Source of the DNA: an uncultured bacterium
GTDB taxonomy: Bacteria; Cyanobacteriota; Vampirovibrionia; Gastranaerophilales; Gastranaerophilaceae
Direction of reading: 5' to 3'
Assembly (NCBI GenBank): GCA_949290355.1
Contig: CASERN010000010.1
Span: 1 to 38,206, forward strand
Length of the DNA: 38,206 bases
In this document: piece by piece, positions 1-8,202 of the stretch
How positions within the stretch are numbered: the stretch's first letter is position 1
How the letters are laid out: every line of letters starts with the position of its first letter
The notes under the pieces: generated by a model
The model's database searches: none
Seen by the model: the letters and a program-made list of their open reading frames with translations, nothing else
What the model was told of the DNA's origin: nothing
Translations under genes and position numbers: made by a program

Positions 1-159
1 ATCTGCTCGGTCATCTGACCATTTCCATGGTGATGAATTATCTCTTAAGGCTGATTCTCTTGTTGTCATTACTGGTGCCATTGCTGCCATAATTATACTT
101 AAAATCAGCATTACAACCATCATCTCAGCTAATGTAAATGCTTTTTTAATCCCAAACAT
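1..159 (-). CDS. prepilin-type N-terminal cleavage/methylation protein (partial)
   Basis: Only the first 53 codons are in the window; the gene runs off the left edge. The N-terminus is a short basic leader (MFGIKKA) followed by FTLAEMMVVM and a hydrophobic helix to about residue 33. This is the class III signal of type IV pilins and type II secretion pseudopilins: prepilin peptidase cuts before the Phe, and the Glu at mature position 5 guides assembly. The residue before the cut is Ala rather than the usual Gly, which many peptidases still accept. The start is supported by AGGA about eight bases upstream and by a good promoter at 194-222. After the helix the sequence is polar with a Trp-rich stretch, so the class of pilin cannot be told. 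It would be an inner-membrane or fibre subunit. Confidence 0.8.
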   Translation of the reverse strand, partial: MFGIKKAFTLAEMMVVMLILSIIMAAMAPVMTTRESALRDNSSPWKWSDDRAD

Positions 160-193
160 TAATAAATCCTCGTAAAATAATGTAACTATTTAT

Positions 194-222
194 ATTTTAT
201 CATATATTACTTTAATAGTCAA
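194..222 (-). promoter_or_regulatory. promoter of the prepilin-like gene
   Basis: On the minus strand, TTGACT (217-222) and TAAAAT (194-199) are separated by 17 bases, and the -10 is preceded by TGA, giving an extended -10. Transcription would start near 187, about 28 bases before the start codon. Confidence 0.6.
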
Positions 223-236
223 CATGAATTATAAAC

Positions 237-253
237 TAAAACATTATGTTTTA
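237..253. promoter_or_regulatory. palindrome upstream of the XRE regulator, candidate operator
   Basis: TAAAACAT-T-ATGTTTTA is a perfect inverted repeat of 8 bp arms around one base. It lies 38 bases upstream of the regulator start, where a -35 region would be. XRE proteins usually bind such short palindromes as dimers, so autoregulation is a fair guess, but AT-rich palindromes arise by chance easily here. Confidence 0.35.
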
Positions 254-290
254 TCTTTGATATTTATAAAATAATTTTATAAGGTAAAAT

Positions 291-605
291 ATGACAGAGT
301 TAAAAAAACTTTTAGGTAAAAAAATTCAAATAATAAGAAAATCAAAGATGCTTACGCAGGAAAAACTTGCAGAATTAATTAATATTGAGACTCCAAGTTT
401 AAGTTATATTGAAACAGGGAAATTTTCTCCTTCAACTGAGACTTTACAAAAGTTAGCTGATGCTTTGCATGTTGAGCCTTGGGAATTTTATTATTTTGAT
501 ACAATTACAGATGAAGAGAAAAAAGAAGAAATAACAAAAGCTATGGATAAAAATCCACAGCTTTTAAAAATGATATATAATTTTTATAAATCTATTGAAT
601 ATTAG
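291..605 (+). CDS. XRE-family helix-turn-helix transcriptional regulator
   Basis: A 104-residue protein with a complete HTH_3/Cro-C1 domain at about residues 5-62. The recognition region [21 protein letters not shown] and the following [19 protein letters not shown] are typical. The C-terminal 40 residues are charged ([15 protein letters not shown]) and form a short helix, with no sensor domain visible. It is probably a dimeric DNA-binding repressor. AAGGT lies six bases before the ATG. Its last 14 bases overlap the end of panD on the other strand. Targets are unknown; the palindrome at 237-253 suggests autoregulation. Confidence 0.9.
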   Translation: MTELKKLLGKKIQIIRKSKMLTQEKLAELINIETPSLSYIETGKFSPSTETLQKLADALHVEPWEFYYFDTITDEEKKEEITKAMDKNPQLLKMIYNFYKSIEY

Positions 606-948
606 CTACTTTATTTTCTTCATCAACTATTACTATTGTAGGTTTGTAATCTTTCATTTCATCAGGGTTGTATAACCCGTAAGCAATGATTATTACTTTA
701 TCGCCAGGTTGAACTTTTCTTGCAGCAGCACCATTAAGGCAAATCATTCCAGAATCTTTTTGACCTTTTATTACATATGTATGGAATCTTTCTCCATTAT
801 TAATGTCTAGAATATCTACTTTTTGCCATTCTTTAATTTTTGATGCTTCCATTAAAGTTTCATCTATTGTTATTGATCCTACATAGTTAAGATTTGCGTC
901 TGTAACAGTAGCTCTGTGTATTTTTGAACTTATAAATTCTTGTAGCAT
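592..948 (-). CDS. panD: aspartate 1-decarboxylase proenzyme
   Basis: Decarboxylates L-aspartate to beta-alanine for pantothenate and coenzyme A synthesis in the cytoplasm. The 118-residue length fits. The proenzyme self-cleaves between Gly24 and Ser25 (YVGSIT at 22-27) to create the N-terminal pyruvoyl cofactor on Ser25. Arg54 and Tyr58 (RFHTY) are at the same numbers as in the E. coli enzyme, as is the NGAAAR loop near residue 72. GAGG about eight bases upstream of the ATG supports the start. It is transcribed alone from a promoter at 968-996, just beyond the terminator of the GH13 operon. Other pantothenate genes are not in the window. Identification is secure. Confidence 0.97.
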   Translation of the reverse strand: MLQEFISSKIHRATVTDANLNYVGSITIDETLMEASKIKEWQKVDILDINNGERFHTYVIKGQKDSGMICLNGAAARKVQPGDKVIIIAYGLYNPDEMKDYKPTIVIVDEENKVANIQ

Positions 949-967
949 ATTTATACCTCGCTCGAAT

Positions 968-996
968 ATTTTATATCAAACAATAAAAAAAATCAA
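968..996 (-). promoter_or_regulatory. panD promoter
   Basis: Minus-strand TTGATT (991-996) and TAAAAT (968-973) with a 17-base spacer; the -10 region reads TGATATAAAAT, so an alternative extended -10 overlaps it. The -35 lies in the T-tract of the preceding terminator. Confidence 0.5.
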
Positions 997-1033
997 AAAA
1001 AAAAGATGTAACTATTTATAATAGCTACACCTT
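993..1033 (-). terminator. intrinsic terminator of the GH13 operon
   Basis: A 14-bp stem (1003-1016 with 1020-1033, two G-T pairs) with a three-base loop, followed on the minus strand by a run of ten T residues. It sits 20 bases after the GH13 stop codon. Confidence 0.85.
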
Positions 1034-1053
1034 TGTTTATTTAATGTGCCTAT

Positions 1054-2787
1054 CTAGATGTTTTGTTTATAAACTTTATCGCAATATTTTTCAATATTAG
1101 GAGTATCTATTTCAAATACGTGTACTCTTGCTGGCCCTAAATCAACGCATAATACATTATTTTCAGCTTGTAAAATACTTTCTTTACCATATGATGGTAA
1201 TAAATTATTAAGTTCTTGGTCAGCTTTTAATGTAGCGACTTTTACCTTACAAGCTACAGAACGGTTAACATTTTTGTTGGCTACTACTAATAAAGTCTTA
1301 CCTTTATAGTGTCTTGCATATGCAATTATTTGATCATTTTTATCATCTATTTTGTCAAGTTGAATGAAAGATCCTTTTGTTATTACATCTAAATATTTAT
1401 CTCTCATTTCAAATGCACTTTTCATAAATTGACCGATTTCAGGTTGAGTTCCACCAGGTTTTCTTGATAAATTGAAAATATCAAGTCTGCCTTCATGTAC
1501 AGTCATTTCATTATTGTCGGTTTGTGTAATCGGATTATATTTATTTGCATATGAATACTTGTAATCGTCTCCTGTTTGGTAACCATCAAGGATATATGGA
1601 TTAAGCATTGGCAAGGTTGCTTGTAAGCCCATTGTCAAGTTGCAATAATCAGCTCCTCCATGATACATTGGAGAAATGTCATCATGTGTAGCAAACGATC
1701 CTATCAAAGATTTTCCTTTAGGTAGTCTGTGAGACATGTCAAGCATTGATTTTACATAATCCATAAACATTGTTGCTGTAGGCCATTCATGGAATATATG
1801 ATATTGCCCGTAAATTGTGTCAAAACCTGCTCTTAAAGAATCTTCGGGTCTATCATATGCCATATTCGCTTGAGGAGAAGCATCTTCATAAGTATATGTT
1901 TCTGCAAGCCAAGCAAATTCAGGGTCTCGTTTATGTGAATAAGGAATTAGAATATCCCAAAATTCTACAGGTTTAGCTCTTGCAACATCTGATCTTATAC
2001 CATCGATACCTAAATCAATACACATATCAATAAATTCTTTGTGAAGTTCTACTAATTTAGGATTTAAAGTTCTTTTTCCTTCATCTTCCCAAGGTTGGAA
2101 CATTCTAATATCATTCCATCCTTGTGGAGTTTTGGCAAGACCATCTTGTTCCATTGCCATCCATTCGGGGTGCTCTAAAAACATATCATATGATGCACAG
2201 CTTGGTAAATCTAACATTACCTTTATATTTCGCTTATGACATTCATCTATAAAAGCTTTGAATTGTTCTTTATCACTTCTTGGATCATTATGATCAATTA
2301 AATTAGGGTCTATTTGCAAAAGATCTTTTGGAGAGTATACAGATCCTGCAGTTCCCATAGCTTTCTTTTTACCTGGAGGATTTATTGGCAGTACATGAAG
2401 TGTATTGAATCCCTGAGCTTTAATTTCATCCAATCTTTCTATTGCATTCAGAAAAGTACCGCATTGTTCATTCCCGTCAATGTACTCATTTCCATTTAAA
2501 TCCTTTGCATTAAATGTTCTTGGAACCATTGCTAAAATTTTTGCTTCATTGTTTTCCATCATAGTTTTTAGATTGTTATGATAGTCAATAGGTGCAGATG
2601 TTTCGACTTTTTTTACTGCAGGTACATTTATTACTGCCAGATTTTTTAGGTACAAATTTAAAAGATTAGAAGCCTGCTTATTTTCTTTTGGCAAATTTAC
2701 GTCAACTTGAGCTTGTTTGTTTTCTTGCAAGTTTGTTTGTCTTAAATTATTCAATTTTGTTGATAATAAATTTGTGGTATTAATCAT
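1054..2787 (-). CDS. GH13 alpha-amylase-family enzyme with GlgE-like active-site region
   Basis: 577 residues with no signal peptide, so cytoplasmic. The (beta/alpha)8 barrel spans roughly residues 85-460 and a C-terminal beta domain follows. Catalytic residues of clan GH-H are visible: nucleophile Asp267 (GIDGIRSD), acid/base Glu296 (WLAET) and His368-Asp369 (FATHDD). Region I is not the usual DxVxNH but DLPSCASYD (193-201) followed by EHPEWM. This resembles the GlgE maltosyltransferase layout, so a glucan or maltosyl transfer role is possible. However, the protein is shorter and its first 75 residues are a low-complexity Asn/Gln/Lys leader. Residues 96-107 (DLNGNEYIDGNE) match an EF-hand-type calcium loop inserted after the first strand. 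It is the last gene of an operon and overlaps the upstream gene by eight bases. Substrate not determined. Confidence 0.8.
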   Translation of the reverse strand: MINTTNLLSTKLNNLRQTNLQENKQAQVDVNLPKENKQASNLLNLYLKNLAVINVPAVKKVETSAPIDYHNNLKTMMENNEAKILAMVPRTFNAKDLNGNEYIDGNEQCGTFLNAIERLDEIKAQGFNTLHVLPINPPGKKKAMGTAGSVYSPKDLLQIDPNLIDHNDPRSDKEQFKAFIDECHKRNIKVMLDLPSCASYDMFLEHPEWMAMEQDGLAKTPQGWNDIRMFQPWEDEGKRTLNPKLVELHKEFIDMCIDLGIDGIRSDVARAKPVEFWDILIPYSHKRDPEFAWLAETYTYEDASPQANMAYDRPEDSLRAGFDTIYGQYHIFHEWPTATMFMDYVKSMLDMSHRLPKGKSLIGSFATHDDISPMYHGGADYCNLTMGLQATLPMLNPYILDGYQTGDDYKYSYANKYNPITQTDNNEMTVHEGRLDIFNLSRKPGGTQPEIGQFMKSAFEMRDKYLDVITKGSFIQLDKIDDKNDQIIAYARHYKGKTLLVVANKNVNRSVACKVKVATLKADQELNNLLPSYGKESILQAENNVLCVDLGPARVHVFEIDTPNIEKYCDKVYKQNI

Positions 2788-5365
2788 TTTTTACTGCTCC
2801 TTTTTTTGAAGCTTTTGTCTTTCCAAAGAAGAATTGAGCCAGTACAGTTACACCTAAAAGTCCAGCTCCGAATCTTACAAATGTTTTCTTCCAATAATGA
2901 GTATTGAATAATTGTCTGCAAGATTTGAAGAAGAATTCATCAGTTGCAATACCTGTAATTAAGAATTTTATTTCAGAGCTTGCATTATTTATACTTCTTA
3001 CTAAATGACGAGGTTTTGCAAAGTATTTTTCTCCACCTAGTATATCTAATGTTAGGTTTCTATAATTTACTAATTCTTTTTTTATCGGGCTATTGTCTAT
3101 TAATTCTTGAGTGGTTTTATCTAGAGGCATTTCAAACATTGTCTTCATTGCATTTTGATAGAAATATTTGTCATTTCCGATATCTGCTAATTCTTTTGTT
3201 TTTCCGAAATATTCATTGACAACTTTACCGTTTTTTACAACTATTGAAGATGTGTCATTTGCCGGTTCAGGATTTCTAAGCATATAGAATTTAGTCGCAT
3301 GGTCTGAAGCATGACCTTCAATAGTTATGATTTTACATAATTCAACAAGTTCTTCTTTTACTTCTCTAGAAATAGTTCCTAAATTATCTATACTTGTTGG
3401 TTCTTTCGCAATTCGTCTATAAAAATCTAAAGTATTTATAAGTCTGTAGAATGAGCTTTTTACTCCTAATAATCTATCTGATACAAATGATTTTTGAAGA
3501 TTCATTAATGAGATTTTACTGTCAAAATTTTTGCTGCCAACAAGCAAAGATGCTATATTATCAAGTTTTTGATTTCTAAGTTGACCTGCTGTTTCTCTAT
3601 ATGTATTTGTAACAACTTTTTCATATAAAGATTTAATAATTGGTTTTTCACCTTTGCCGTCAGGAAGTTCTTTTTGGAACATTTTTTCTGTCATCGTTAA
3701 TGGATTGATTTGTTCATTCAATACAGCAACTTTATCGATAAGACCTTTCATAACTTTTTGATATAGTTGGTCATCAGAAGCAATTTTTTCAAATTTTTCT
3801 CTTAATAATGGATTTAAAAGTACTCTATTTGAACGAACTTTTTCAATTTCTTTTGGAGTTAATCCAAAAAGTTCTACAATTTCTTTTGAAGAATTATTCC
3901 AGAAGTTTGCAATAACAGTTTCAGGTGCAGAACCTATTTTCAACATCGCAGCTTCATCAAGTGAATACATTTTTGCATTAAATTCATCCAAATTTTCAGC
4001 TAATGATGTTAGAGTTTTTATTGTTTTTTCACTAATTTTAGTAGATTCAAGTTTTGAGATAAGTGATCTAACAGGATGTTCACTGTCTCTATTATTTGAA
4101 ATTAGATCATTAATATAGTCAAAATCTTCTTGCAATGAAGCAGGAGCAGTTTTATTATATTTATCAACAAGTGTTCTCATTAATTGTGTTACTTCTGTTG
4201 TAACATTTCTAAATTTAGATAAAGGTATCGGCGTATTCAGTAATTTTTTATCTTTAAGAAGATTGATAATCCCTTCTTCATTTGGTAGCATTTGTTGAAT
4301 AAATTCTTTTCTAATACCGTTTTCTTTAAAAGTGTTAATAAGGTTTTGATAGATTTGTTTCCCTGCATTTTCATTGATATTATATTCAATATTACTTTTT
4401 AAAATAAGATTTAAGTCTTTTTCTACTTTTGTCGCAGAAACTCTATCAAGATTATGAGTGAATGCTTGGATAATATTACTTCTGAAGTTTTTATCTAAAG
4501 GTTTGTCGCTATATAATCTCAAAACTGATTCAAGTTGGTTTTGAATATCATAATTTTGATATTTGTTTGAATATTGTTCTAAGTTATTTAAAATTTTATC
4601 AGCTTTTTTATTTTTTCTGTCATTTAAAAATTTAGCAAAATATGGCTCTGTAGTATTACATATAAGAGCACTCATAATAGGAGTCGCAAAACCTGCTGTT
4701 AGCATCCATAAAGTATTATTTTGGATTGCAATAGTTTTCATTTTTTCTTGTATAACATCTCTGCGGTTTTTTATATTTTTATCAATTCCAAGTCTGTCGC
4801 CTATTTTCTGAATTTCTTTATCAGAATATAAATCCCAAGGCAAGAATTGAGGATCTTGATAGAAAGGTTTTTTGCGACCAGAACTATCTATATATTCTTT
4901 TTGGACATTAAATCCATGTATTAAATATGCCGGTAATTGAATTGCAAGTTTAGGCCAAATAGCCATTGAAGCTAAAAATGAACCTAAACCGATAAACTCC
5001 ATACCTTTTGTAAGGGGTGTTTGTCTTTTAGAAAATAAGTAACCGGCAATTCCAAGTCCACCAAGAGTAAGGCCTACATTACTTAATTTTCCCAATTCAT
5101 GGTCATTTGCTTTCCCTTCTACGGCATGTTTGAAAGCTTTAGTGTTATAGAAATTGTCTTTTACAATGTATAAAGGAGCATTTAAAATATTTTTGTTAAC
5201 TAATCTACCATCTCCATCAAGTGGTTTTATAAGATCTTTATTTACCTCATGTTGGATGTTAAAATAAGGAGCAGGCTTTTTGCGTGGCTCTTTTTCGTTA
5301 CGTTGCCCTAAAAGTCCGTTTGTTGGTCTATTGTTTATGAAATTTTGAATTAAATTTGAATTCAT
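2780..5365 (-). CDS. large membrane protein of unknown function, paralogous to its upstream neighbour
   Basis: 861 residues; no family recognised. There is an Asn-rich N-terminus (1-30), hydrophobic segments at about 97-111, 122-149 and 218-236, a long helical charged region (about 250-820), and a last hydrophobic segment near 835-853 followed by a basic tail. The block from about 120 to 250 aligns with residues 110-262 of the next protein. Shared features are a hydrophobic helix ending GFNVQKEY (GIDIERPY in the neighbour), then F-x-x-WDL, a conserved LG-I/M-x-x-N, a K-rich helix, and LW followed by a membrane segment and an aromatic EPYF/EKYF. It starts one base after the upstream stop codon, so the two are translationally coupled. 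It is probably an integral inner-membrane scaffold with a large helical domain; function not assigned. Confidence 0.85.
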   Translation of the reverse strand: MNSNLIQNFINNRPTNGLLGQRNEKEPRKKPAPYFNIQHEVNKDLIKPLDGDGRLVNKNILNAPLYIVKDNFYNTKAFKHAVEGKANDHELGKLSNVGLTLGGLGIAGYLFSKRQTPLTKGMEFIGLGSFLASMAIWPKLAIQLPAYLIHGFNVQKEYIDSSGRKKPFYQDPQFLPWDLYSDKEIQKIGDRLGIDKNIKNRRDVIQEKMKTIAIQNNTLWMLTAGFATPIMSALICNTTEPYFAKFLNDRKNKKADKILNNLEQYSNKYQNYDIQNQLESVLRLYSDKPLDKNFRSNIIQAFTHNLDRVSATKVEKDLNLILKSNIEYNINENAGKQIYQNLINTFKENGIRKEFIQQMLPNEEGIINLLKDKKLLNTPIPLSKFRNVTTEVTQLMRTLVDKYNKTAPASLQEDFDYINDLISNNRDSEHPVRSLISKLESTKISEKTIKTLTSLAENLDEFNAKMYSLDEAAMLKIGSAPETVIANFWNNSSKEIVELFGLTPKEIEKVRSNRVLLNPLLREKFEKIASDDQLYQKVMKGLIDKVAVLNEQINPLTMTEKMFQKELPDGKGEKPIIKSLYEKVVTNTYRETAGQLRNQKLDNIASLLVGSKNFDSKISLMNLQKSFVSDRLLGVKSSFYRLINTLDFYRRIAKEPTSIDNLGTISREVKEELVELCKIITIEGHASDHATKFYMLRNPEPANDTSSIVVKNGKVVNEYFGKTKELADIGNDKYFYQNAMKTMFEMPLDKTTQELIDNSPIKKELVNYRNLTLDILGGEKYFAKPRHLVRSINNASSEIKFLITGIATDEFFFKSCRQLFNTHYWKKTFVRFGAGLLGVTVLAQFFFGKTKASKKGAVKND

Positions 5366-5366
5366 A

Positions 5367-6398
5367 TTAGTTTACCACGTACCTGTCATCTTTTTTTATA
5401 ATATCAGCTGAATCTATTTTGGATGGTTTATTTGATGTGCTTAGGGCAAAACTTGTCCCTACAATAGAGGATAGTGCTGCTACTCCTAAAAGAATTTTTC
5501 CGGCATGTTTTGATATGCCTTTGCCCTCACCTTTGTAAAAATCTTTAGCACTTTTTACAAAACTTTCACCAAAAACTTTCATTGATTTCAAAAATTCATC
5601 TTTTTTCCAGAATTTAAACGTCATGTAATCAAAATATTTTTCCCAAGGTTTTTGAACTGCCATACATACACCGACTGCAGCCCAAAGATAAGATGAAATA
5701 TTTTTTGCTAGACCGGCTTTGATTACAATTTCTTTAATTCTTGATTTCACTTCTTGATCAGAATCATTTAAATTTTGTCCCATCCCAAGTTTTTTAGCAA
5801 TCCTGTCATATCTAAAGTTTCTTTTTTGACCTTTTGTTTCATCCCCGTATAACAAGTCCCATCGAGGGAATTCAACACTTTCAAAAACTTTGTGATATTC
5901 AATACTTGTGATATCTGTATCATTAACATCATCAGGTAATTCGTATATTACTTTTGCATAAGGTCTTTCTATATCAATGCCTGTCATCATTTTAATTGGA
6001 GTGCTGACAAAGGATTTTGATAAGTTTTTTGCAAGTGCATAAAAAATTACTCCCAGAGCCATTTTCCTTCCAAGAGGTTTTGCAACTGTTTTATCAAAAT
6101 GAGGAAAAACTTTGTTTGTATTGAAAACAGCCATCAAGGTTGCACTGCCTATTAAGTATGGAACAGTACCCATTGTTAAAAATTCATAAAAATTAGCGTT
6201 TCTGCTTCCTTTTAAACCTTTTGCAGGATAAAGTGTGAATGCATTAGTAAGTTTATCCATGCCAATTCTTGTGCGAGTCATAAGATTGTTCTTTAAAAGT
6301 GTGTCATGGTCATATTCTAAAGGTTTTTTCTTATCTCCCCCATTAGCATCAGCAGAAAATTGAACTTTAGTATTTAAATTATTAACAGGTAAAATCAT
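5367..6398 (-). CDS. membrane protein of unknown function, first gene of the GH13 operon
   Basis: 343 residues from the ATG at 6398, chosen because GGAG lies five bases before it. A TTG fifteen bases upstream is in frame but would leave the ribosome binding site inside the gene. Hydrophobic segments are near residues 73-92, 112-124, 237-249 and 301-320. A polar Asn/Lys leader (MILPVNNLNTKVQFSAD) precedes them. Residues 110-262 resemble residues 120-250 of the following 861-residue protein (GIDIERPY, FPRWDL, KKLGMGQNL, YLWAA, PWEKYF). No enzymatic motif is seen. Co-transcription with its paralogue and a GH13 enzyme suggests a membrane complex linked to glucan handling, but that is only inference from context. 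Confidence 0.85.
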   Translation of the reverse strand: MILPVNNLNTKVQFSADANGGDKKKPLEYDHDTLLKNNLMTRTRIGMDKLTNAFTLYPAKGLKGSRNANFYEFLTMGTVPYLIGSATLMAVFNTNKVFPHFDKTVAKPLGRKMALGVIFYALAKNLSKSFVSTPIKMMTGIDIERPYAKVIYELPDDVNDTDITSIEYHKVFESVEFPRWDLLYGDETKGQKRNFRYDRIAKKLGMGQNLNDSDQEVKSRIKEIVIKAGLAKNISSYLWAAVGVCMAVQKPWEKYFDYMTFKFWKKDEFLKSMKVFGESFVKSAKDFYKGEGKGISKHAGKILLGVAALSSIVGTSFALSTSNKPSKIDSADIIKKDDRYVVN

Positions 6399-6494
6399 CT
6401 TTTCTCCACACAAATAATGCAGTTATATAAGGTTCGTGAAAATTATTTTTTGATAGTGATATAATTCAAATTTACATTTTTTAACAATTAAAAG

Positions 6495-7340
6495 CTAAGC
6501 ATAAACTGTAAAAAATATAGCAGTTGCTATTCCTGCAATAATGCAGTAATAGCCAAATATGGCAAGTGAAAATTTAGATATAAATTTCATAAAATATTTA
6601 ATACACAAATATCCTACAATCGCTGATACAATAGTTCCCCAAATTATCGCTGTCCAATTATATTGCAATGCCTCATGGATATCTATTTTAATAAGCGGAT
6701 ATACCATTGATGCCCCAAGAATAATTGGTATACTTAACAAAAAAGAATATCTTGCTGCTGTAACTCTGTCTAGTCCACAAAATAAACCTGTCGCAATTGT
6801 CCATCCGGAACGAGAAAATCCTGGTAATGCTGCAAGACCTTGGGCCAGACCTATAAGTATTGAAGATTTTACAGTCATTTTATCGGTTTTAGATTCCAGC
6901 TTTTTTGATTTATATTCGCTGTATAAAAGTGTAAGACCTGTAATAAATAATAATATGCCAACAATAGATGGGGTATATACAAGCTTTTCTGCTATTTCAT
7001 TAATCGGTAATGCCAATGCTATTGTAATTACTGTTCCTAAAATAATAAATAAGCCTAATTTAGCTTCATTATTTTCCCAATTTTTATTTTTAACAGCATT
7101 AATTATTGCTTTTAAAATATTCATTATATCTTTTCTGAAGAAAATGATTACGGCAATAAGAGTTCCTAAATGAACCATAATATCAAAAAAAACTTCTTCA
7201 TTAGAACTTTGTACTATTTCAATTCCTTTAAATACTTTATAAAAATTTGATGTAAAAACTAAATGTGCAGAACTTGAAATAGGTAAAAATTCACTAAGTC
7301 CTTGTACTATCCCCATTAATATTGCTTGTATAAAATTCAT
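6495..7340 (-). CDS. uppP: undecaprenyl-diphosphate phosphatase (BacA family)
   Basis: Dephosphorylates undecaprenyl diphosphate to the monophosphate carrier used for peptidoglycan and other envelope polymers. It is an integral inner-membrane protein of 281 residues, the usual length, with about eight hydrophobic helices. The two signature regions are present: GIVQGLSEFLPISSSAH at residues 10-26, containing the QxxxE motif, and LPGFSRSGWT with the catalytic Ser/Arg near 174-183, followed by RYSFLLSIP. The start is the ATG at 7340 with AAGG six bases upstream; an upstream in-frame TTG overlaps that site. It is last in the kdsD-kdsC-queD-uppP run, 34 bases after queD, so envelope genes are grouped. 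Confidence 0.96.
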   Translation of the reverse strand: MNFIQAILMGIVQGLSEFLPISSSAHLVFTSNFYKVFKGIEIVQSSNEEVFFDIMVHLGTLIAVIIFFRKDIMNILKAIINAVKNKNWENNEAKLGLFIILGTVITIALALPINEIAEKLVYTPSIVGILLFITGLTLLYSEYKSKKLESKTDKMTVKSSILIGLAQGLAALPGFSRSGWTIATGLFCGLDRVTAARYSFLLSIPIILGASMVYPLIKIDIHEALQYNWTAIIWGTIVSAIVGYLCIKYFMKFISKFSLAIFGYYCIIAGIATAIFFTVYA

Positions 7341-7374
7341 TTTCAACCTTCCTATTTAAAATATTTTATATTTG

Positions 7375-7734
7375 TTATTCTTCATAATAAGAACAGCAGG
7401 ATGTCTGAGTTTCCCAAACTGTAACTTTACTTAATTGTACAACTCTTTCTTTTAATTTATTGTAAATAAACATTGAAATCATTTCACTAGAAGGACTTTC
7501 TCCTTTAAATTCGGGTAAAGCATTCAAGTCTTTATGATCAAGCATATCCAGTACTGCTTTTAATTCTTTTTTTAATATTTTATAGTCCATTAAGATATTA
7601 CTTTTGTCTAAAGTATCACCTTTTACAAAAACTTCAACCATCCAATTATGTCCATGTTGATTTTCGCATTCACCTTCGTAATTTAATAAATGGTGTGCTG
7701 CTGCAAAAAAAGCTTGCGTCTTAATTTCAAACAT
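7375..7734 (-). CDS. queD: 6-carboxytetrahydropterin synthase (QueD/PTPS family)
   Basis: Converts 7,8-dihydroneopterin triphosphate to 6-carboxy-5,6,7,8-tetrahydropterin, the second step to preQ0 and queuosine. 119 residues, the family length. Zinc ligands His14 (AAAH) and His27/His29 (QHGH) are present, as is catalytic Cys23 (GECENQHGH). The LDHKDLN motif supplies the Asp-His pair, and the C-terminal WET binds the pterin with its Glu. It begins immediately after the kdsC stop codon, so it is translated with the Kdo genes. A pyruvoyl-tetrahydropterin synthase side activity cannot be excluded, but Cys23 in this spacing favours QueD. The other queuosine genes are not in the window. Confidence 0.92.
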   Translation of the reverse strand: MFEIKTQAFFAAAHHLLNYEGECENQHGHNWMVEVFVKGDTLDKSNILMDYKILKKELKAVLDMLDHKDLNALPEFKGESPSSEMISMFIYNKLKERVVQLSKVTVWETQTSCCSYYEE

Positions 7735-8202
7735 TTATATCCCCTTTTTCAATATATAATCACAAAATTCTCTAACGGCTCCTCTTCCGCCATTTTTTGA
7801 TGATATAAAATTTGCTATAGCTTTTACTTCATCTACGGCATCATTAGGACAACCTTTTAAAATAACTTTTTCCAAAATACATATATCCGGTAAATCATCT
7901 CCCATATAAGCTATTTCATCAAAAGTTATATTATATTTTTTTATAATTTCTTCGAGAGTTTTAATTTTATTTTTTGAGCCCAAGTGCAATTCTTTAATAT
8001 TCAAATTTTTGGCTCTGTGTTCAACAGTTTTGTTATCTCTTCCAGTAATTATAGCAGTGATAACTCCTGCGTTGTTAAGATTAACTATTCCTTGTCCGTC
8101 TTTTGCATTAAAAGTTTTATATTCATGTCCGTTTTCATCAAAAGTAAGGCTACCATCTGTTAAAACACCATCAACGTCAAATGCTACCAATTTAATTGTC
8201 AT
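7735..8202 (-). CDS. kdsC: 3-deoxy-D-manno-octulosonate 8-phosphate phosphatase
   Basis: A 155-residue HAD phosphatase without a cap domain that releases inorganic phosphate from Kdo-8-phosphate during lipopolysaccharide inner-core synthesis. HAD motif I is FDVDGVLTDG (Asp9 nucleophile, Asp11). KDGQGI and TGRDN (motif II) follow, then the conserved Lys region and MGDDLPD (motif IV). The C-terminal GGRGAVRE is the KdsC tail that reaches into the active site of the adjacent subunit. Its ATG overlaps the kdsD stop by one base (TAATG), indicating coupled translation. The kdsD-kdsC pairing supports the assignment over other sugar-phosphate phosphatases. Confidence 0.95.
   Translation of the reverse strand: MTIKLVAFDVDGVLTDGSLTFDENGHEYKTFNAKDGQGIVNLNNAGVITAIITGRDNKTVEHRAKNLNIKELHLGSKNKIKTLEEIIKKYNITFDEIAYMGDDLPDICILEKVILKGCPNDAVDEVKAIANFISSKNGGRGAVREFCDYILKKGI

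Noticed and set aside
667-680. GGGTT-GTAT-AACCC hairpin in panD as a terminator for the XRE gene
   Set aside because: No T-tract follows on either strand; it is probably just coding sequence.
5367-6413. TTG start of the 343-residue membrane protein, 15 bases upstream of the ATG
   Set aside because: It would place the GGAG ribosome site inside the coding region; the ATG at 6398 has correct spacing.
6457-6465. TGATATAAT on the plus strand, pointing into the 3' end of uppP (possible antisense RNA)
   Set aside because: No -35, no terminator soon after and no conserved structure; in such AT-rich DNA an isolated extended -10 is expected by chance.
6559-7173. A 204-codon open frame on the plus strand opposite uppP
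   Set aside because: It is the antisense shadow of a conserved membrane protein gene; it has no ribosome site, and the real frame carries all the family motifs.
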